DNA of 64,000 nt, taken from assembly GCF_003095375.1 (NCBI RefSeq), contig NZ_QEHR01000002.1, positions 186,001 to 250,000 on the forward strand. Reading direction: 5' to 3'. The notes beneath the pieces were generated by a model. The model ran no database searches, was not told the origin of the DNA, and worked only from the letters and a program-made list of their open reading frames with translations. How positions within the stretch are numbered: position 1 is the stretch's first letter; the number at the start of each line of letters is the position of its first letter. This DNA is from Marixanthomonas spongiae (GTDB taxonomy: Bacteria; Bacteroidota; Bacteroidia; Flavobacteriales; Flavobacteriaceae). Below are positions 35,888 to 45,405 of this stretch, piece after piece. The position numbers and the translations under genes are program-made.

Positions 35888-36226
35888 TAGCTTAACAAAC
35901 AAAAATCGATTTTGATCTCCAATTCAAATAAATTGTCGATAACCTAACAATCACTTAAAAGACGGTTCGCAATACAGAATGTTTCACTTTTTGGCAGCTT
36001 TAACATATAAATAACAAACCCGGAACACAAGGCTCCGGGTTTATGACTTTGTTGCTAATATTAACACTAACCATCAACGTAAAAATTTCACAACAAAGTC
36101 GAAATTAATGCTACTCAATAGACGAGCCTGCCTCCACTATGTTACACAAATGTTGGTTTTTAACATAGTTTTAGCGAAAGTTGGCGGGTTGCACTGTATA
36201 TTCAATACCGAAAAAACTACAGCATT
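35888..36226. other. Gene-free spacer with three inverted repeats
   Basis: No reading frame of note lies here. AAACCCGGA/TCCGGGTTT (36016-36042) forms a 9-bp hairpin. GACTTTGTTG (36045-36054) and CAACAAAGTC (36091-36100) are perfectly complementary over 10 bp with 36 nt between them. CTATGTTA (36137-36144) and TAACATAG (36161-36168) form an 8-bp stem. On the minus strand, the first hairpin is followed by a T-rich run, so the three could be one structured transcript ending there. Alternatively the region is a long 5' leader of the CoA-binding gene. Confidence 0.5.
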
Positions 36227-36586
36227 ATGAAAAAAACACTTGTTTTGGGCGCCAGTTTAAAGCCGTCGCGGTATTCTAATCTTGCCATAAATAGATTGGT
36301 GAACAACAACCATCCTGTCGAAGCAGTGGGCCTGCGCAAAGGCGAAGTGGCCGGGGTGCAAATATCCACGGAAAAGAGGGGTTTTAAAAACATCGATACC
36401 GTTACCTTGTATTTAAACCCAAAACGGCAAGAGGAATATTACGATTATATTATATCACTGAAGCCCAACCGGGTAATTTTTAACCCTGGAACCGAAAATC
36501 CTGAATTTTACGATCTTCTGAAAAAAAACAACATCGAAGTTGAAGTGGCCTGTACCTTAGTTCTTTTGGCGTCTAATCAATATTAG
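36227..36586 (+). CDS. CoA-binding domain protein (YccU-like)
   Basis: This 119-residue protein is a single Rossmann-like CoA-binding domain. It opens with [20 protein letters not shown], the nucleotide loop of the family, and ends with [13 protein letters not shown] and [10 protein letters not shown]. The length is normal. The precise role of this small family is unknown; it may sense or sequester CoA thioesters. Its last 30 bp overlap, tail to tail, the 3' end of the sodium symporter gene on the other strand. Confidence 0.85.
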   Translation: MKKTLVLGASLKPSRYSNLAINRLVNNNHPVEAVGLRKGEVAGVQISTEKRGFKNIDTVTLYLNPKRQEEYYDYIISLKPNRVIFNPGTENPEFYDLLKKNNIEVEVACTLVLLASNQY

Positions 36587-38020
36587 GCCCAAAAAGGTCA
36601 AAGCGCCGTTTACGATCAACAGTTCGTAATTAAAGTGGTAGCCGCCTATGTACTCTGGGGGGATGCTTCCTATAAAAAAGGTAATGGCTACAGAGAGGAT
36701 GGCGACTAACCATACCCATTTGTCCTTTATCTGCATCTTGGTGAAGATACCAAAGGCAAATAGTCCCAATAACGGGCCGTAGGTGTAACTGGCGGCTTTC
36801 AGCAATAGATCGATCACGCTGCTATCCAACAAGTATTTAAACGCGATGATCACGATGACCAATAGCACGCTAACCCCTATATGCACTTGTTTGCGAATGC
36901 TTTTTTGGTGCTTTACTTCTTTTCGTTCAATGCCCAAAAAGTCAATGCAAAAACTCGTGGTGAGCGAAGTAAGGGCACTATCGGCACTGGAATAGGCAGC
37001 AGCGATCAAGCCTAATAGGAACATAATGCTAAGCCCCAATCCCATTCCGCCGTTCAGGGCAATCTCGGGAAATAGCAGGTCTGTTTTTTCTTTTCCATCG
37101 AGCATAGGCACGCCAATCCCGTTTTGTTGGGCATAGACAAAAAGCAATGCGCCTAAGAAAAGAAACAATAAGTTAACCGGAATAAACACAAAACTGTAGG
37201 AGAGCACGTTTTTTTGGGCGTCTTTCAAGCTTTTGCAGGTCAGGTTTTTCTGCATCATATCTTGGTCGAGCCCCGTCATACAAATGGTGATGAACATCCC
37301 ACCAAAAAATGATTTCCAAAAATAATTTTTATCCAAAAAGCTGTCCATAAAAAACGTTTTGGTGTAGGGGGCTATTTCAGGGGCCGAAAAGAGCTCGGCA
37401 AAGGTCCAGTTCAGTTCGTCTTTAACGAAGTAAATCGCTATCACGACCGAGCCCAGCATGAACAGGGTTTGGAGTGTATCGGTCCAGACGATGGTCTTAA
37501 TGCCGCCACGCGCGGTGTAAATCCAGATCAATAAAATAGAGAGGATAACCGTAATGAAAAAAGGAACGTTCCAAGCCTCAAAAACAAAATACTGCAATAC
37601 GGTAGCCACTAAAAACAGCCGGAACGAGGCTCCCAGAACCCGCGATACAAAAAAGAAAAACGCTCCTGTTTTATAGCTTACAATGCCAAAACGATTATTC
37701 AGATATTGGTAGATGGAGGTGACGTTCATTCGGTAATAGATAGGCAACAAAACAAAGGTGATGACAAAATACCCCACCAAATAGCCCAAGACCACTTGCA
37801 TGTAGCTAAACTGCGAATCCTTCACCCAACCGGGCACCGAGATAAACGTAACCCCAGAGAGCGATGCGCCTACCATTCCAAAGGCCACGATGTACCAAGG
37901 TGATTTCCCTTCGGCTTTAAAAAAGGCTTCGTTGCTATCGTTCTTTCCGGTGAAATAGGAAATAAGCATCAAAATCCCAAAATACCCCGCAATCAATAAA
38001 AGAATGTGTAAAGGCTGCAT
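36557..38020 (-). CDS. Sodium:solute symporter (SSS family)
   Basis: This 487-residue protein has about 13 hydrophobic helices, as expected for SSS proteins. Typical signatures are the N-terminal [18 protein letters not shown] and [18 protein letters not shown] and the central [17 protein letters not shown]. Later the sequence [20 protein letters not shown] matches the SSS sodium-site helix. The solute is not predictable; relatives carry sialic acid, sugars, nucleosides or amino acids. It faces the T9SS cargo gene upstream and overlaps the CoA-binding gene at its 3' end by 30 bp, which is unusually long. Confidence 0.93.
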   Translation of the reverse strand: MQPLHILLLIAGYFGILMLISYFTGKNDSNEAFFKAEGKSPWYIVAFGMVGASLSGVTFISVPGWVKDSQFSYMQVVLGYLVGYFVITFVLLPIYYRMNVTSIYQYLNNRFGIVSYKTGAFFFFVSRVLGASFRLFLVATVLQYFVFEAWNVPFFITVILSILLIWIYTARGGIKTIVWTDTLQTLFMLGSVVIAIYFVKDELNWTFAELFSAPEIAPYTKTFFMDSFLDKNYFWKSFFGGMFITICMTGLDQDMMQKNLTCKSLKDAQKNVLSYSFVFIPVNLLFLFLGALLFVYAQQNGIGVPMLDGKEKTDLLFPEIALNGGMGLGLSIMFLLGLIAAAYSSADSALTSLTTSFCIDFLGIERKEVKHQKSIRKQVHIGVSVLLVIVIIAFKYLLDSSVIDLLLKAASYTYGPLLGLFAFGIFTKMQIKDKWVWLVAILSVAITFFIGSIPPEYIGGYHFNYELLIVNGALTFLGLILIRRQKN

Positions 38021-38146
38021 AAAATGTTAGGCTTATTGTAAGAATGGGTCAAAAATACAAAGTTTAACGAGCTGTGAAACTTTATTTTTGATTACATTTG
38101 GAAACTTTATGTAAAATTAGTCTTATTACCCTTTTAACTTATTGAA

Positions 38147-40639
38147 ATGATGCGTTTTAAACTTTTACTTATTGCTGTTTTTGCCCTTATGGCAACGACG
38201 GCATTTTCTCAAGAATATTTGAAAATGATCGATGCCGGTACCTATAAAGTACAGGATATAATCGACAGTGCCGAAACCTATTTCGCTGGAAAGGACAAAG
38301 GCCGTGGCACAGGCTACAAACAATTTAAACGTTGGGAATACAATGCCTTGCGCCTTCAGAATGAAAATGGATACATCACTCCAGCTGTCGAAAATATAAA
38401 AGAGCTGCAACGCTACAATGCTTATTTAAACCGAACAGCCGATTCCAGGGAAGTATTAAATGACAACTGGACCGAATTGGGGCCAACAAACTGGAACGCA
38501 ACCTCAGGATGGAACCCTGGTGTAGGCCGAATTACCGGTTTTGCGGTTGAAGCTGCCAACAACGACCATATAATCATTGGAGCCAATACAGGTGGCGTGT
38601 GGAAAACCACCAACGGCGGCCAGGACTGGACCCCGTTGAACGACAACTTTACCAATTTGAGCGTCTATGCCGTAACCATGGATCCTACAGACGCTGATAC
38701 GTATTTTTTCGGTTCTACGAGCGGGATGATCTTTAAATCAACCGATGCTGGCGCTACTTGGAACCTATTGGCAGACATTAGCAACTCACTCATCAATAAA
38801 ATAGTGATCAATCCCGATAACACGGACATAATTTTTGCATCTTCCCAAAACGCAGGCACCTATAGAAGTACCGATGGCGGTGCCAACTGGCAACAGGTAA
38901 CCTCCGATTCAAGGTCGTACGATGTAGAATTTAAAGCAGATGACACCTCTGTGGTGTATGCTTCCGGAAATGGATTTTACAAATCGACTGATGGTGGGGC
39001 TACCTTCACCCAAGTGGGAGGGTTTAGCAGCGGCCCAAAAATGATCGGTGTTTCGGCCGATGACAGTTCGGTGGTTTATGTTTTGGAAGCCACTAACGGA
39101 GGAACCTTTGGCGGTTTTTATGTTTCGAACGATGCAGGCGATAGTTTTACAGAGCTGAACCATTCGGGCAAAAACTATTTTGGTTACAGTACCACCGCAC
39201 AGGACAACAGAGGGCAAGCGCCAAGGGATATGGACATAGCCGTAAACCCAACAGATGCAAGTGAGGTTCATATTGCAGGTATTTTAACGTGGCGTTCAAC
39301 CAATGGAGGAGTTACCTTTAATATAACTTCAGACTGGATTCCAGGTAATGCTGCTGGAGCAAACATAGGATACTGTCATGCCGATGTGGATGTTATGGAA
39401 TTCGTAGGCACCACCTTGTTTTTAGGAACTGATGGCGGAATTTTTAAAGCCGATGACACCAATAACGTGAATGCCAATTACTACACCGACCTAACTGAAG
39501 GGCTCGGCATTCGCCAGTTTTATAAAATAGGCGTTTCGCAAACCCCAGACATTATCGTTACCGGAGGTTCTCAAGATAATGGGTCTTCGGTGTATACAGA
39601 AGTCACAGGTTGGAGAGACTGGCTGGGTGCCGATGGTATGGAAGGTTTTGTGGATTATGACAATTCAAACTACCTATATGGAACATCACAAAATGGAGTC
39701 TTATACCGTTCATCGAATGGTGGAGCGAGCTATGTAGGGCTTAACGAGCCTGCTTCCGGAAATTGGGTCACCCCATTTGAACAGGATCCCGTAGTGCCTG
39801 CAACATTATATACAGGTTACGGTAGGGTATATAAATCAGTAAACAGAGGAAATAGCTGGTCGTCAATATCCCAAAGCTTTGGAGGGAATTTAGATAACTT
39901 AAAAATAGCGCCTTCTAATAATCAAGTGATGTATGCCAGTAGGTCATCTACATTTTATAAAACTAATGACGGCGGTGCTACAAATTGGGATAGTAATACA
40001 ATTCAAGGCAGTGGTAGGATAAACTATATTGCCGTACATCCTACAAACCCAAACAAAGTTGCTGTAGCCGTTGCAAGTAATAATAAAGTGATGGTGTCTA
40101 ACGATGGCGGTGAAACTTGGGAAGGGTATCGTAAAAACCTACCAAATTTTAGCGCGCTTTCAATAGTTTGGGACGATAATGGCGCCGATGGACTCTATTT
40201 GGGAATGAACTACGGAATTTATTACATCGACAACGAACTGAACGAATGGCAACCATACGGCAACAACATCCCGAATGTTCAGGTAAACGAATTGGAGATC
40301 AACAACGAAACCGACATGATTTATGCCGCAACCTACGGAAGAGGCCTTTGGGCATCGCCTGTTGAAGTACCTACCTTGGGGGTTGAGGATAAGATTTCTG
40401 AAGAAAACATACAGATTTTTCCAAACCCAGCAAATGATGAGCTGAACTTAAAACTATCGCAGAACCTGGAAGCTGATATCCGTATTTTTGATACCCTCGG
40501 AAAATTGGTGGTGTATCAACCAAACGTTTCGATTACCGGAACACACACAATACCTGTTTCAGGTTTAAACAAAGGAATTTACTTTGTAAGGCTCAATACC
40601 GAAGCAGGAACGGTGACCAAAAAATTCATTAAAAATTAA
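38147..40639 (+). CDS. Large T9SS-exported sortilin/BNR-repeat protein, type A sorting domain
   Basis: This 830-residue protein has a signal peptide (residues 1-22, TTAFSQ). Start codons at 38147 and 38150 are equally possible. The bulk is a multi-blade beta-propeller with BNR/sortilin-like blades (GVWKTTNGGQDWTPL, IFKSTDAGATWNLL, TYRSTDGGANWQQV, VMVSNDGGETWEG). The last about 80 residues are a type A sorting domain (IFPNPANDELNLKL, DTLGKLVVY, GIYFVRLNTEAGTVTKKFIKN), so it is expected to be exported by T9SS and linked to the surface or released. BNR propellers often bind glycans; a glycoside hydrolase activity is possible, but no catalytic residues can be assigned by eye. It is monocistronic, followed by a terminator. 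Confidence 0.9.
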   Translation: MMRFKLLLIAVFALMATTAFSQEYLKMIDAGTYKVQDIIDSAETYFAGKDKGRGTGYKQFKRWEYNALRLQNENGYITPAVENIKELQRYNAYLNRTADSREVLNDNWTELGPTNWNATSGWNPGVGRITGFAVEAANNDHIIIGANTGGVWKTTNGGQDWTPLNDNFTNLSVYAVTMDPTDADTYFFGSTSGMIFKSTDAGATWNLLADISNSLINKIVINPDNTDIIFASSQNAGTYRSTDGGANWQQVTSDSRSYDVEFKADDTSVVYASGNGFYKSTDGGATFTQVGGFSSGPKMIGVSADDSSVVYVLEATNGGTFGGFYVSNDAGDSFTELNHSGKNYFGYSTTAQDNRGQAPRDMDIAVNPTDASEVHIAGILTWRSTNGGVTFNITSDWIPGNAAGANIGYCHADVDVMEFVGTTLFLGTDGGIFKADDTNNVNANYYTDLTEGLGIRQFYKIGVSQTPDIIVTGGSQDNGSSVYTEVTGWRDWLGADGMEGFVDYDNSNYLYGTSQNGVLYRSSNGGASYVGLNEPASGNWVTPFEQDPVVPATLYTGYGRVYKSVNRGNSWSSISQSFGGNLDNLKIAPSNNQVMYASRSSTFYKTNDGGATNWDSNTIQGSGRINYIAVHPTNPNKVAVAVASNNKVMVSNDGGETWEGYRKNLPNFSALSIVWDDNGADGLYLGMNYGIYYIDNELNEWQPYGNNIPNVQVNELEINNETDMIYAATYGRGLWASPVEVPTLGVEDKISEENIQIFPNPANDELNLKLSQNLEADIRIFDTLGKLVVYQPNVSITGTHTIPVSGLNKGIYFVRLNTEAGTVTKKFIKN

Positions 40640-40656
40640 ATACAATTATAATGTTT

Positions 40657-40697
40657 AAAAATGCTTCAGGAATGGTATATTTCTGAAGCATTTTTTT
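40657..40697 (+). terminator. Intrinsic terminator between the T9SS cargo and recR
   Basis: AAAAATGCTTCAG (40657-40669) pairs with CTGAAGCATTTTT (40683-40695) and a T-run follows. It begins 18 bp after the cargo stop codon, 16 bp before the recR start. Confidence 0.85.
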
Positions 40698-40712
40698 ATC
40701 TTACCATAACGC

Positions 40713-41333
40713 ATGGAATTTTCTTCAAAATTATTGGAAAACGCTGTAAACGAAGTGTCCCAGCTTCCGGGCATTGGAAAACGCACCGCCCTTAGGTTGA
40801 TGTTGCATTTGTTGCGGCAGCCCGAAAACCAAACGCGGCAACTTTCAGAAAGCTTGTGGAAAATGCGGGAAGAGATAAATTTTTGCGCCAATTGCCATAA
40901 TATTTCAGATAAAAAACTGTGCGAAATATGTGCTAACCCGAACCGAGTTGAAGAAATTGTTTGTGTGGTCGAAGACATCCGAGACGTCATGGCGATTGAA
41001 AACACCAGCCAGTACAAAGGCCACTACCACGTGCTGGGCGGTAAAATTTCACCAATGGACGGCATGGGACCCGGCGAGCTCAACATCCATTCGTTGGTTG
41101 AAAAAGTGAAAGCAGGAACGGTACAGGAACTTATTTTTGCCTTGAGTTCCACTATGGAAGGCGATACCACCAATTTCTATATCTTTAAGCAAATTGAACC
41201 CTACAACATAACCACCACAACCATTGCCCGCGGTATTTCGGTAGGGGATGAGCTGGAATATGCAGACGAAGTGACCTTGGGCCGCAGCATCGTGAACCGC
41301 ATTCCGTTTGAAACCTCTTTAAAAAACCAATAA
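40713..41333 (+). CDS. recR: Recombination mediator RecR
   Basis: This 206-residue protein has an N-terminal helix-hairpin-helix ([14 protein letters not shown]), a four-cysteine zinc finger (Cys58, Cys61, Cys70, Cys73) and a Toprim domain ([29 protein letters not shown]). The C-terminal segment contains [19 protein letters not shown], the Walker-B-like part of RecR. With RecF and RecO it loads RecA on SSB-coated gapped DNA. The glycosyltransferase gene starts 3 bp after its stop, which suggests one transcript. Confidence 0.97.
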   Translation: MEFSSKLLENAVNEVSQLPGIGKRTALRLMLHLLRQPENQTRQLSESLWKMREEINFCANCHNISDKKLCEICANPNRVEEIVCVVEDIRDVMAIENTSQYKGHYHVLGGKISPMDGMGPGELNIHSLVEKVKAGTVQELIFALSSTMEGDTTNFYIFKQIEPYNITTTTIARGISVGDELEYADEVTLGRSIVNRIPFETSLKNQ

Positions 41334-41336
41334 CGT

Positions 41337-42458
41337 TTGAAGCTTTCCGTAGTCATCCTTAACTATAACGTACGGTATTTTCTGCACCAATGCATCGTGA
41401 GCGTACAACGGGCCGTTACAAACATTGACGCAGAAATCATCGTGATCGACAACGCCTCGCCAGATGACAGTTGCCAAATGGTAAAAGAGCTTTTTCCTGA
41501 AATCACGCTGATTGAAAACAAAGAAAATGTAGGCTTCAGCAAGGCGAACAACCAAGCCGTAGCAGTCGCCAAAGGAGAATACGTGTGTATTTTAAATCCA
41601 GATACTGCCGTGGCCGAAGGAACGTTTGAAAAATGCCTGGGTATTTCAGAGTCTTCCAAAAAAATAGGAGCGGTCGGGGTCTATCTTTTAGACGGTACGG
41701 GCAATTTCCTTCCCGAAAGCAAACGCAACATCCCCACGCCTTGGGTCTCGTTGTTGAAAATATTGGGCCTGACTAAAAAATATTATGCCACAAGGGTTTC
41801 AAAAAACGCAACAGCCCCAGTGCCCGTATTGGTGGGGGCATTTATGTTTTTAAAACGCAGCGTGTACAACCAAGTGGGCGGCTTTGATGAAGATTACTTT
41901 ATGTATGGCGAAGACATCGACCTTTCCTATAAAATTGAACAAGCGGGCTACAACAATTATTACATTGGTGCTACCGAAACCTTGCACTACAAAGGGGAAA
42001 GCACCCAGAAAGATGCTGCGTACCTGGATCGGTTTTATGGAGCGATGCAGATCTTTTACAAAAAGCACTTTAATTCCAACGTGCTGCTGAATGCTTCAGT
42101 GAATACGGGGGTATCGTTGGCGAAAAGGGTAAAAGGTTCTTCTTCCGAAAAAAGAAAAAAACAGGATCTTACACCCAAAAAAGCCATTGTGTTGACCGAA
42201 AACCTGCAATTGCTGAAATCGCTTTCAGAAACAATAGGCATTCCCTTAACGGCCTCTTCCAAAACAATTTTTCAGGAAACGGAATTGACAAACACTTTGT
42301 TCATCTTTGATGTGGACTATATGCCTTACCGGCAGATTTTTATGGTGATGCGCAAGTTCAAAAACCAGGACAACCAATTCAGGATACGCCCGCCGGGCTG
42401 TAATTTTATAATTGGCAGCGATAAAAGCGACGAAAAAGGCAGCGTTCTTGTATTTTAA
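41337..42458 (+). CDS. Family 2 glycosyltransferase, TTG start
   Basis: The protein has 373 residues and opens KLSVVILNYNVRYFLHQC, the GT2 nucleotide-binding start, so the TTG at 41337 is the only sensible initiation codon; there is no upstream ATG before the recR stop and the next ATG lies inside the domain. It carries the DNASPDDS region near residues 37-44 and NPDTAV (the DxD-like metal site) near 82-88. A GEDIDLSYKI motif near 190-199 and HYKGESTQ follow, typical of rhamnosyl- or galactofuranosyl-type transferases. A helical Lys-rich C-terminal part beyond residue 270 is unassigned. It probably acts in surface polysaccharide or glycolipid synthesis. Confidence 0.9.
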   Translation: MKLSVVILNYNVRYFLHQCIVSVQRAVTNIDAEIIVIDNASPDDSCQMVKELFPEITLIENKENVGFSKANNQAVAVAKGEYVCILNPDTAVAEGTFEKCLGISESSKKIGAVGVYLLDGTGNFLPESKRNIPTPWVSLLKILGLTKKYYATRVSKNATAPVPVLVGAFMFLKRSVYNQVGGFDEDYFMYGEDIDLSYKIEQAGYNNYYIGATETLHYKGESTQKDAAYLDRFYGAMQIFYKKHFNSNVLLNASVNTGVSLAKRVKGSSSEKRKKQDLTPKKAIVLTENLQLLKSLSETIGIPLTASSKTIFQETELTNTLFIFDVDYMPYRQIFMVMRKFKNQDNQFRIRPPGCNFIIGSDKSDEKGSVLVF

Positions 42459-42491
42459 GGTTTTTGAAACATAAAACGATTAAAATTTGAT

Positions 42492-42499
42492 TAATTTTG
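42492..42499 (+). promoter_or_regulatory. Minus-7 element for the E2 gene
   Basis: TAATTTTG matches TAnnTTTG and lies 36 bp before the E2 start codon at 42536. TTG at 42464-42466 is 25 bp upstream of it, a little long. Confidence 0.5.
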
Positions 42500-42535
42500 C
42501 ACCGTTAAATCGAAAAAAACCACTTGCACAACGTT

Positions 42536-43855
42536 ATGGCAAAATTTGAATTGAAACTACCTAAAATGGGCGAAAGTGTTGCTGAGGCAACCGTTACAAA
42601 CTGGCTTAAAGAAGTAGGCGATACCATAGAGGCCGATGAGGCCGTTCTAGAAATCGCTACCGATAAAGTGGACAGTGAAGTCCCCAGCGAAGTGGATGGC
42701 GTTTTAGTTGAAAAATTGTTCGACACAGACGATGTGGTGCAAGTAGGGCAAACCATTGCCATTATAGAAACCGAAGGCGATGGCAGTGAAGAAACCAGTA
42801 CCCCCGAATCGTCAACCGTAGAAACCAAACCGGACAAGGAAATGGTAGATGCCGTTGCCGAAAAGGTGGAAACCGCAAAACAAACCACACAAGCCGAAAT
42901 AGAAAGCAGCGACGAGCGCTTCTACTCACCCCTGGTAAAGAATATAGCCAAAGAAGAAGGTATATCTCAATCGGAACTGGATTCCATTTCAGGAACCGGA
43001 AAAGACGGCCGCGTCACCAAAAACGATATGTTGGCCTATGTTGAAAACAGAGGCGAACAACCAGCGCAGCCTAAACAGGAAACCGCTCAACAGCCTGCAG
43101 CATCAAAACCGGCACCGGCACCAAAACCTGCCGTTTCGGTAAATGGGGAGGATGAGGTGATCGAAATGACCCGTATGGGCAAAATGATCTCCAAGCACAT
43201 GGTCGATAGCGTGCAAACGTCAGCACACGTGCAGTCCTTCGTGGAATGCGACGTGACCAATATCTGGAACTGGCGCAACAAAGTGAAAGGCGATTTTGCA
43301 AAGCGCGAAGGCGAAAAGCTCACCTTTACGCCCATCTTTATGGAAGCCGTTGCCAAAGCATTGAAAGACTACCCGTTGATGAACATTGCTGTTGACGGTG
43401 ATAAAATAATAAAACGTAAAAACGTAAACCTGGGTATGGCAGCTGCCTTACCAGATGGCAACTTGATTGTTCCGGTCATTAAAAATGCAGATCAACTTAA
43501 CTTGGTTGGGATGAGCAAAGCGGTGAACGATTTAGCGAACCGTGCTCGTCAAAACAAATTAAAACCTGACGAAATTCAAGGCGGAACCTACACGGTGACC
43601 AATGTGGGGACCTTTGGCAGCATTATGGGAACGCCTATTATCAACCAGCCACAAGTGGGTATTTTGGCACTCGGCGCCATTCGCAAAGTGCCGGCGGTTA
43701 TTGAAACCCCAGAAGGCGACTTCATCGGCATCCGGTACAAGATGTTCCTCTCCCACAGTTATGACCACCGTGTGGTAAATGGTGCCTTGGGCGGCCAGTT
43801 TGTAAAAGCCGTGGCCGATTACCTGGAGGCTTGGGATGTGAATAGAGACATATAA
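42536..43855 (+). CDS. 2-oxo acid dehydrogenase E2 (dihydrolipoamide acyltransferase)
   Basis: The start at 42536 gives 439 residues beginning MAKFELKLPKMGE. A lipoyl domain lies at about 1-80, with the lipoylated Lys in EIATDKVDSEVPS. A Pro/Ala/Gln-rich linker leads to a peripheral-subunit-binding domain at about 125-165 (SPLVKNIAKEEGISQSELD) and the catalytic trimer domain at about 205-439. The active site reads SYDHRVVNG (His411); the usual motif is HxxxDG, with Asp replaced by Asn here at 415. It transfers acyl groups from E1 to CoA in a pyruvate, 2-oxoglutarate or branched-chain complex. No E1 or E3 gene is adjacent, so which complex is unknown. Confidence 0.9.
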   Translation: MAKFELKLPKMGESVAEATVTNWLKEVGDTIEADEAVLEIATDKVDSEVPSEVDGVLVEKLFDTDDVVQVGQTIAIIETEGDGSEETSTPESSTVETKPDKEMVDAVAEKVETAKQTTQAEIESSDERFYSPLVKNIAKEEGISQSELDSISGTGKDGRVTKNDMLAYVENRGEQPAQPKQETAQQPAASKPAPAPKPAVSVNGEDEVIEMTRMGKMISKHMVDSVQTSAHVQSFVECDVTNIWNWRNKVKGDFAKREGEKLTFTPIFMEAVAKALKDYPLMNIAVDGDKIIKRKNVNLGMAAALPDGNLIVPVIKNADQLNLVGMSKAVNDLANRARQNKLKPDEIQGGTYTVTNVGTFGSIMGTPIINQPQVGILALGAIRKVPAVIETPEGDFIGIRYKMFLSHSYDHRVVNGALGGQFVKAVADYLEAWDVNRDI

Positions 43856-43934
43856 GTTAAGTTTTTTGGCGAAATATCCTTCGGAAATAAATACTTCCGA
43901 GGCCATTCAACTTTTAAAACCCTGAAACCAAATT

Positions 43935-44708
43935 ATGGAATTAAACCTAACCAAACCTATTTGTTTTTTCGACCTGGAAACCACCGGGACCAATGTGGCC
44001 AAAGATAGGATTGTGGAAATTTCCATCTTGAAAGTATTCCCCAACGGAAACAAAGAAAGCCATACGTGGCGCGTAAATCCTGAGATGCCCATACCGCCTT
44101 CTACTACAGCTGTTCACGGTATTACCAACGAAATGGTGGAAAACGAACCTACCTTTAAAGAACTGGCGCATAAAGTGCAGGAGTTGATGAAAGACAGCGA
44201 CTTGGCCGGCTATAACAGCAACCGGTTCGATATCCCGTTATTGGCCGAAGAACTGTTGCGAGCCGAAGTGGATTTTGACCTAAAAAAAGCAAAAGCGGTA
44301 GATGTACAGACCATATTCCATAAAAAGGAAAAACGCACCTTGGAAGCGGCGTTCAAATTTTATTGCGATAAAGACTTGACCGATGCCCACAGCGCCGAAG
44401 CCGATACCAATGCCACTTACGAAGTGTTGAAAGCCCAGTTGGACCGTTATGAGGATGTAGAAAACGACATTAACTTCCTTTCCACCTTTAGTGCCCATAA
44501 AAACTACGCAGATTTTGCTGGGTTTGTAGGGTATAATAAACAAGGCGAAGAAGTGTTCAGTTTCGGAAAGCACAGAGGCAAAAAAGTAACCGATATCATT
44601 GAAAAAGAACCCGGCTATTTTGGTTGGCTGTTAAATGCGGACTTTCCATTATACACCAAAAAAGTGCTGACCCGCATCAAATTAAGCCAATTAAACAATA
44701 AATTGTAG
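43935..44708 (+). CDS. DnaQ-like 3'-5' exonuclease with ExoX-type C-terminal domain
   Basis: This 257-residue protein has the DEDDh exonuclease motifs: DLETTG with Asp and Glu near residues 10-12, the HGITNEMV region, NSNRFDIPLL with Asp near 93-100, and HSAEADTNAT with His and Asp near 152-157. After a helical linker, residues about 200-257 (FSFGKHRGKKVTDI, PGYFGWLLNADFP) form a small domain like that at the C terminus of exodeoxyribonuclease X-type proteins. It should trim single-stranded or mispaired 3' ends in repair. It starts 79 bp after the E2 gene and its own promoter was not seen. Confidence 0.9.
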   Translation: MELNLTKPICFFDLETTGTNVAKDRIVEISILKVFPNGNKESHTWRVNPEMPIPPSTTAVHGITNEMVENEPTFKELAHKVQELMKDSDLAGYNSNRFDIPLLAEELLRAEVDFDLKKAKAVDVQTIFHKKEKRTLEAAFKFYCDKDLTDAHSAEADTNATYEVLKAQLDRYEDVENDINFLSTFSAHKNYADFAGFVGYNKQGEEVFSFGKHRGKKVTDIIEKEPGYFGWLLNADFPLYTKKVLTRIKLSQLNNKL

Positions 44709-44793
44709 TTAATCCCCTTTTGAAGCGCCGCATTGCGCGCAATCGAAGCGGGTCAAGGAGATATTTGCTCCTGTATTTGAGACTTTGACAATA

Positions 44794-45405
44794 ATGAAAA
44801 TAATTTGCGTAGGCCGGAATTATACCGATCATATTTCTGAATTAAAAAACGAGAAACCAACAGACCCCGTCCTGTTTTTAAAACCCGACACGGCCATCTT
44901 GTTGAAGAAACAACCTTTTTTTATCCCCCATTTTTCCGAAGAAGTCCATCACGAAGTGGAAATTTTGGTTAAGATCAATAAAATAGGAAAGCACATAGAC
45001 CGTAAATTCGCCCATAAATATTATGATGAAATAGGTCTGGGCATTGATTTTACAGCGCGGGACCTTCAGGCTGAGCTAAAGGGAAAGGGATTGCCTTGGG
45101 AAAAAGCAAAGGCTTTTGACGGTGCCGCCGTGATAGGTAATTTTCTGCCAAAAGAAACGTTTAAAGATATAGATGATATTTCTTTCAGCTTAGAAAAAAA
45201 CGGTGAAACCGTTCAAAAAGCGTCCACAAAAATGATGTTGTGGAAAATCGACGAGCTGATAGAATACATTTCAAAATATTTTACATTAAAAATAGGAGAT
45301 GTTATCTTTACCGGAACCCCCTCGGGCGTGGCAAAAGTTCAGGCCGAAGACCGTTTGGATGGGTACATTGAAGGCAAACAGCTATTCTCCATAAAAGTTA
45401 AATAG
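44794..45405 (+). CDS. Fumarylacetoacetate hydrolase family protein
   Basis: The ATG at 44794 gives 203 residues; an in-frame TTG 9 bp upstream is less likely. The family motifs are GRNYTDH near the start, HHEVEILVKI near residues 46-55 and GLGIDFTARDLQ near 80-91, with the metal-binding Glu and Asp. KGLPWEKAKAFDGAAVIG and TGTPSGVAKVQ follow. Members are hydrolases or oxaloacetate decarboxylases of the FAHD1 type, acting in the cytoplasm on small acyl-pyruvates. The following hpt gene starts directly after its stop codon. Confidence 0.9.
   Translation: MKIICVGRNYTDHISELKNEKPTDPVLFLKPDTAILLKKQPFFIPHFSEEVHHEVEILVKINKIGKHIDRKFAHKYYDEIGLGIDFTARDLQAELKGKGLPWEKAKAFDGAAVIGNFLPKETFKDIDDISFSLEKNGETVQKASTKMMLWKIDELIEYISKYFTLKIGDVIFTGTPSGVAKVQAEDRLDGYIEGKQLFSIKVK

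Noticed and set aside
36045-36100. Inverted repeats as ends of an insertion sequence
   Set aside because: The 36 nt between them cannot code for a transposase and no target duplication is visible, so an RNA structure is more likely.
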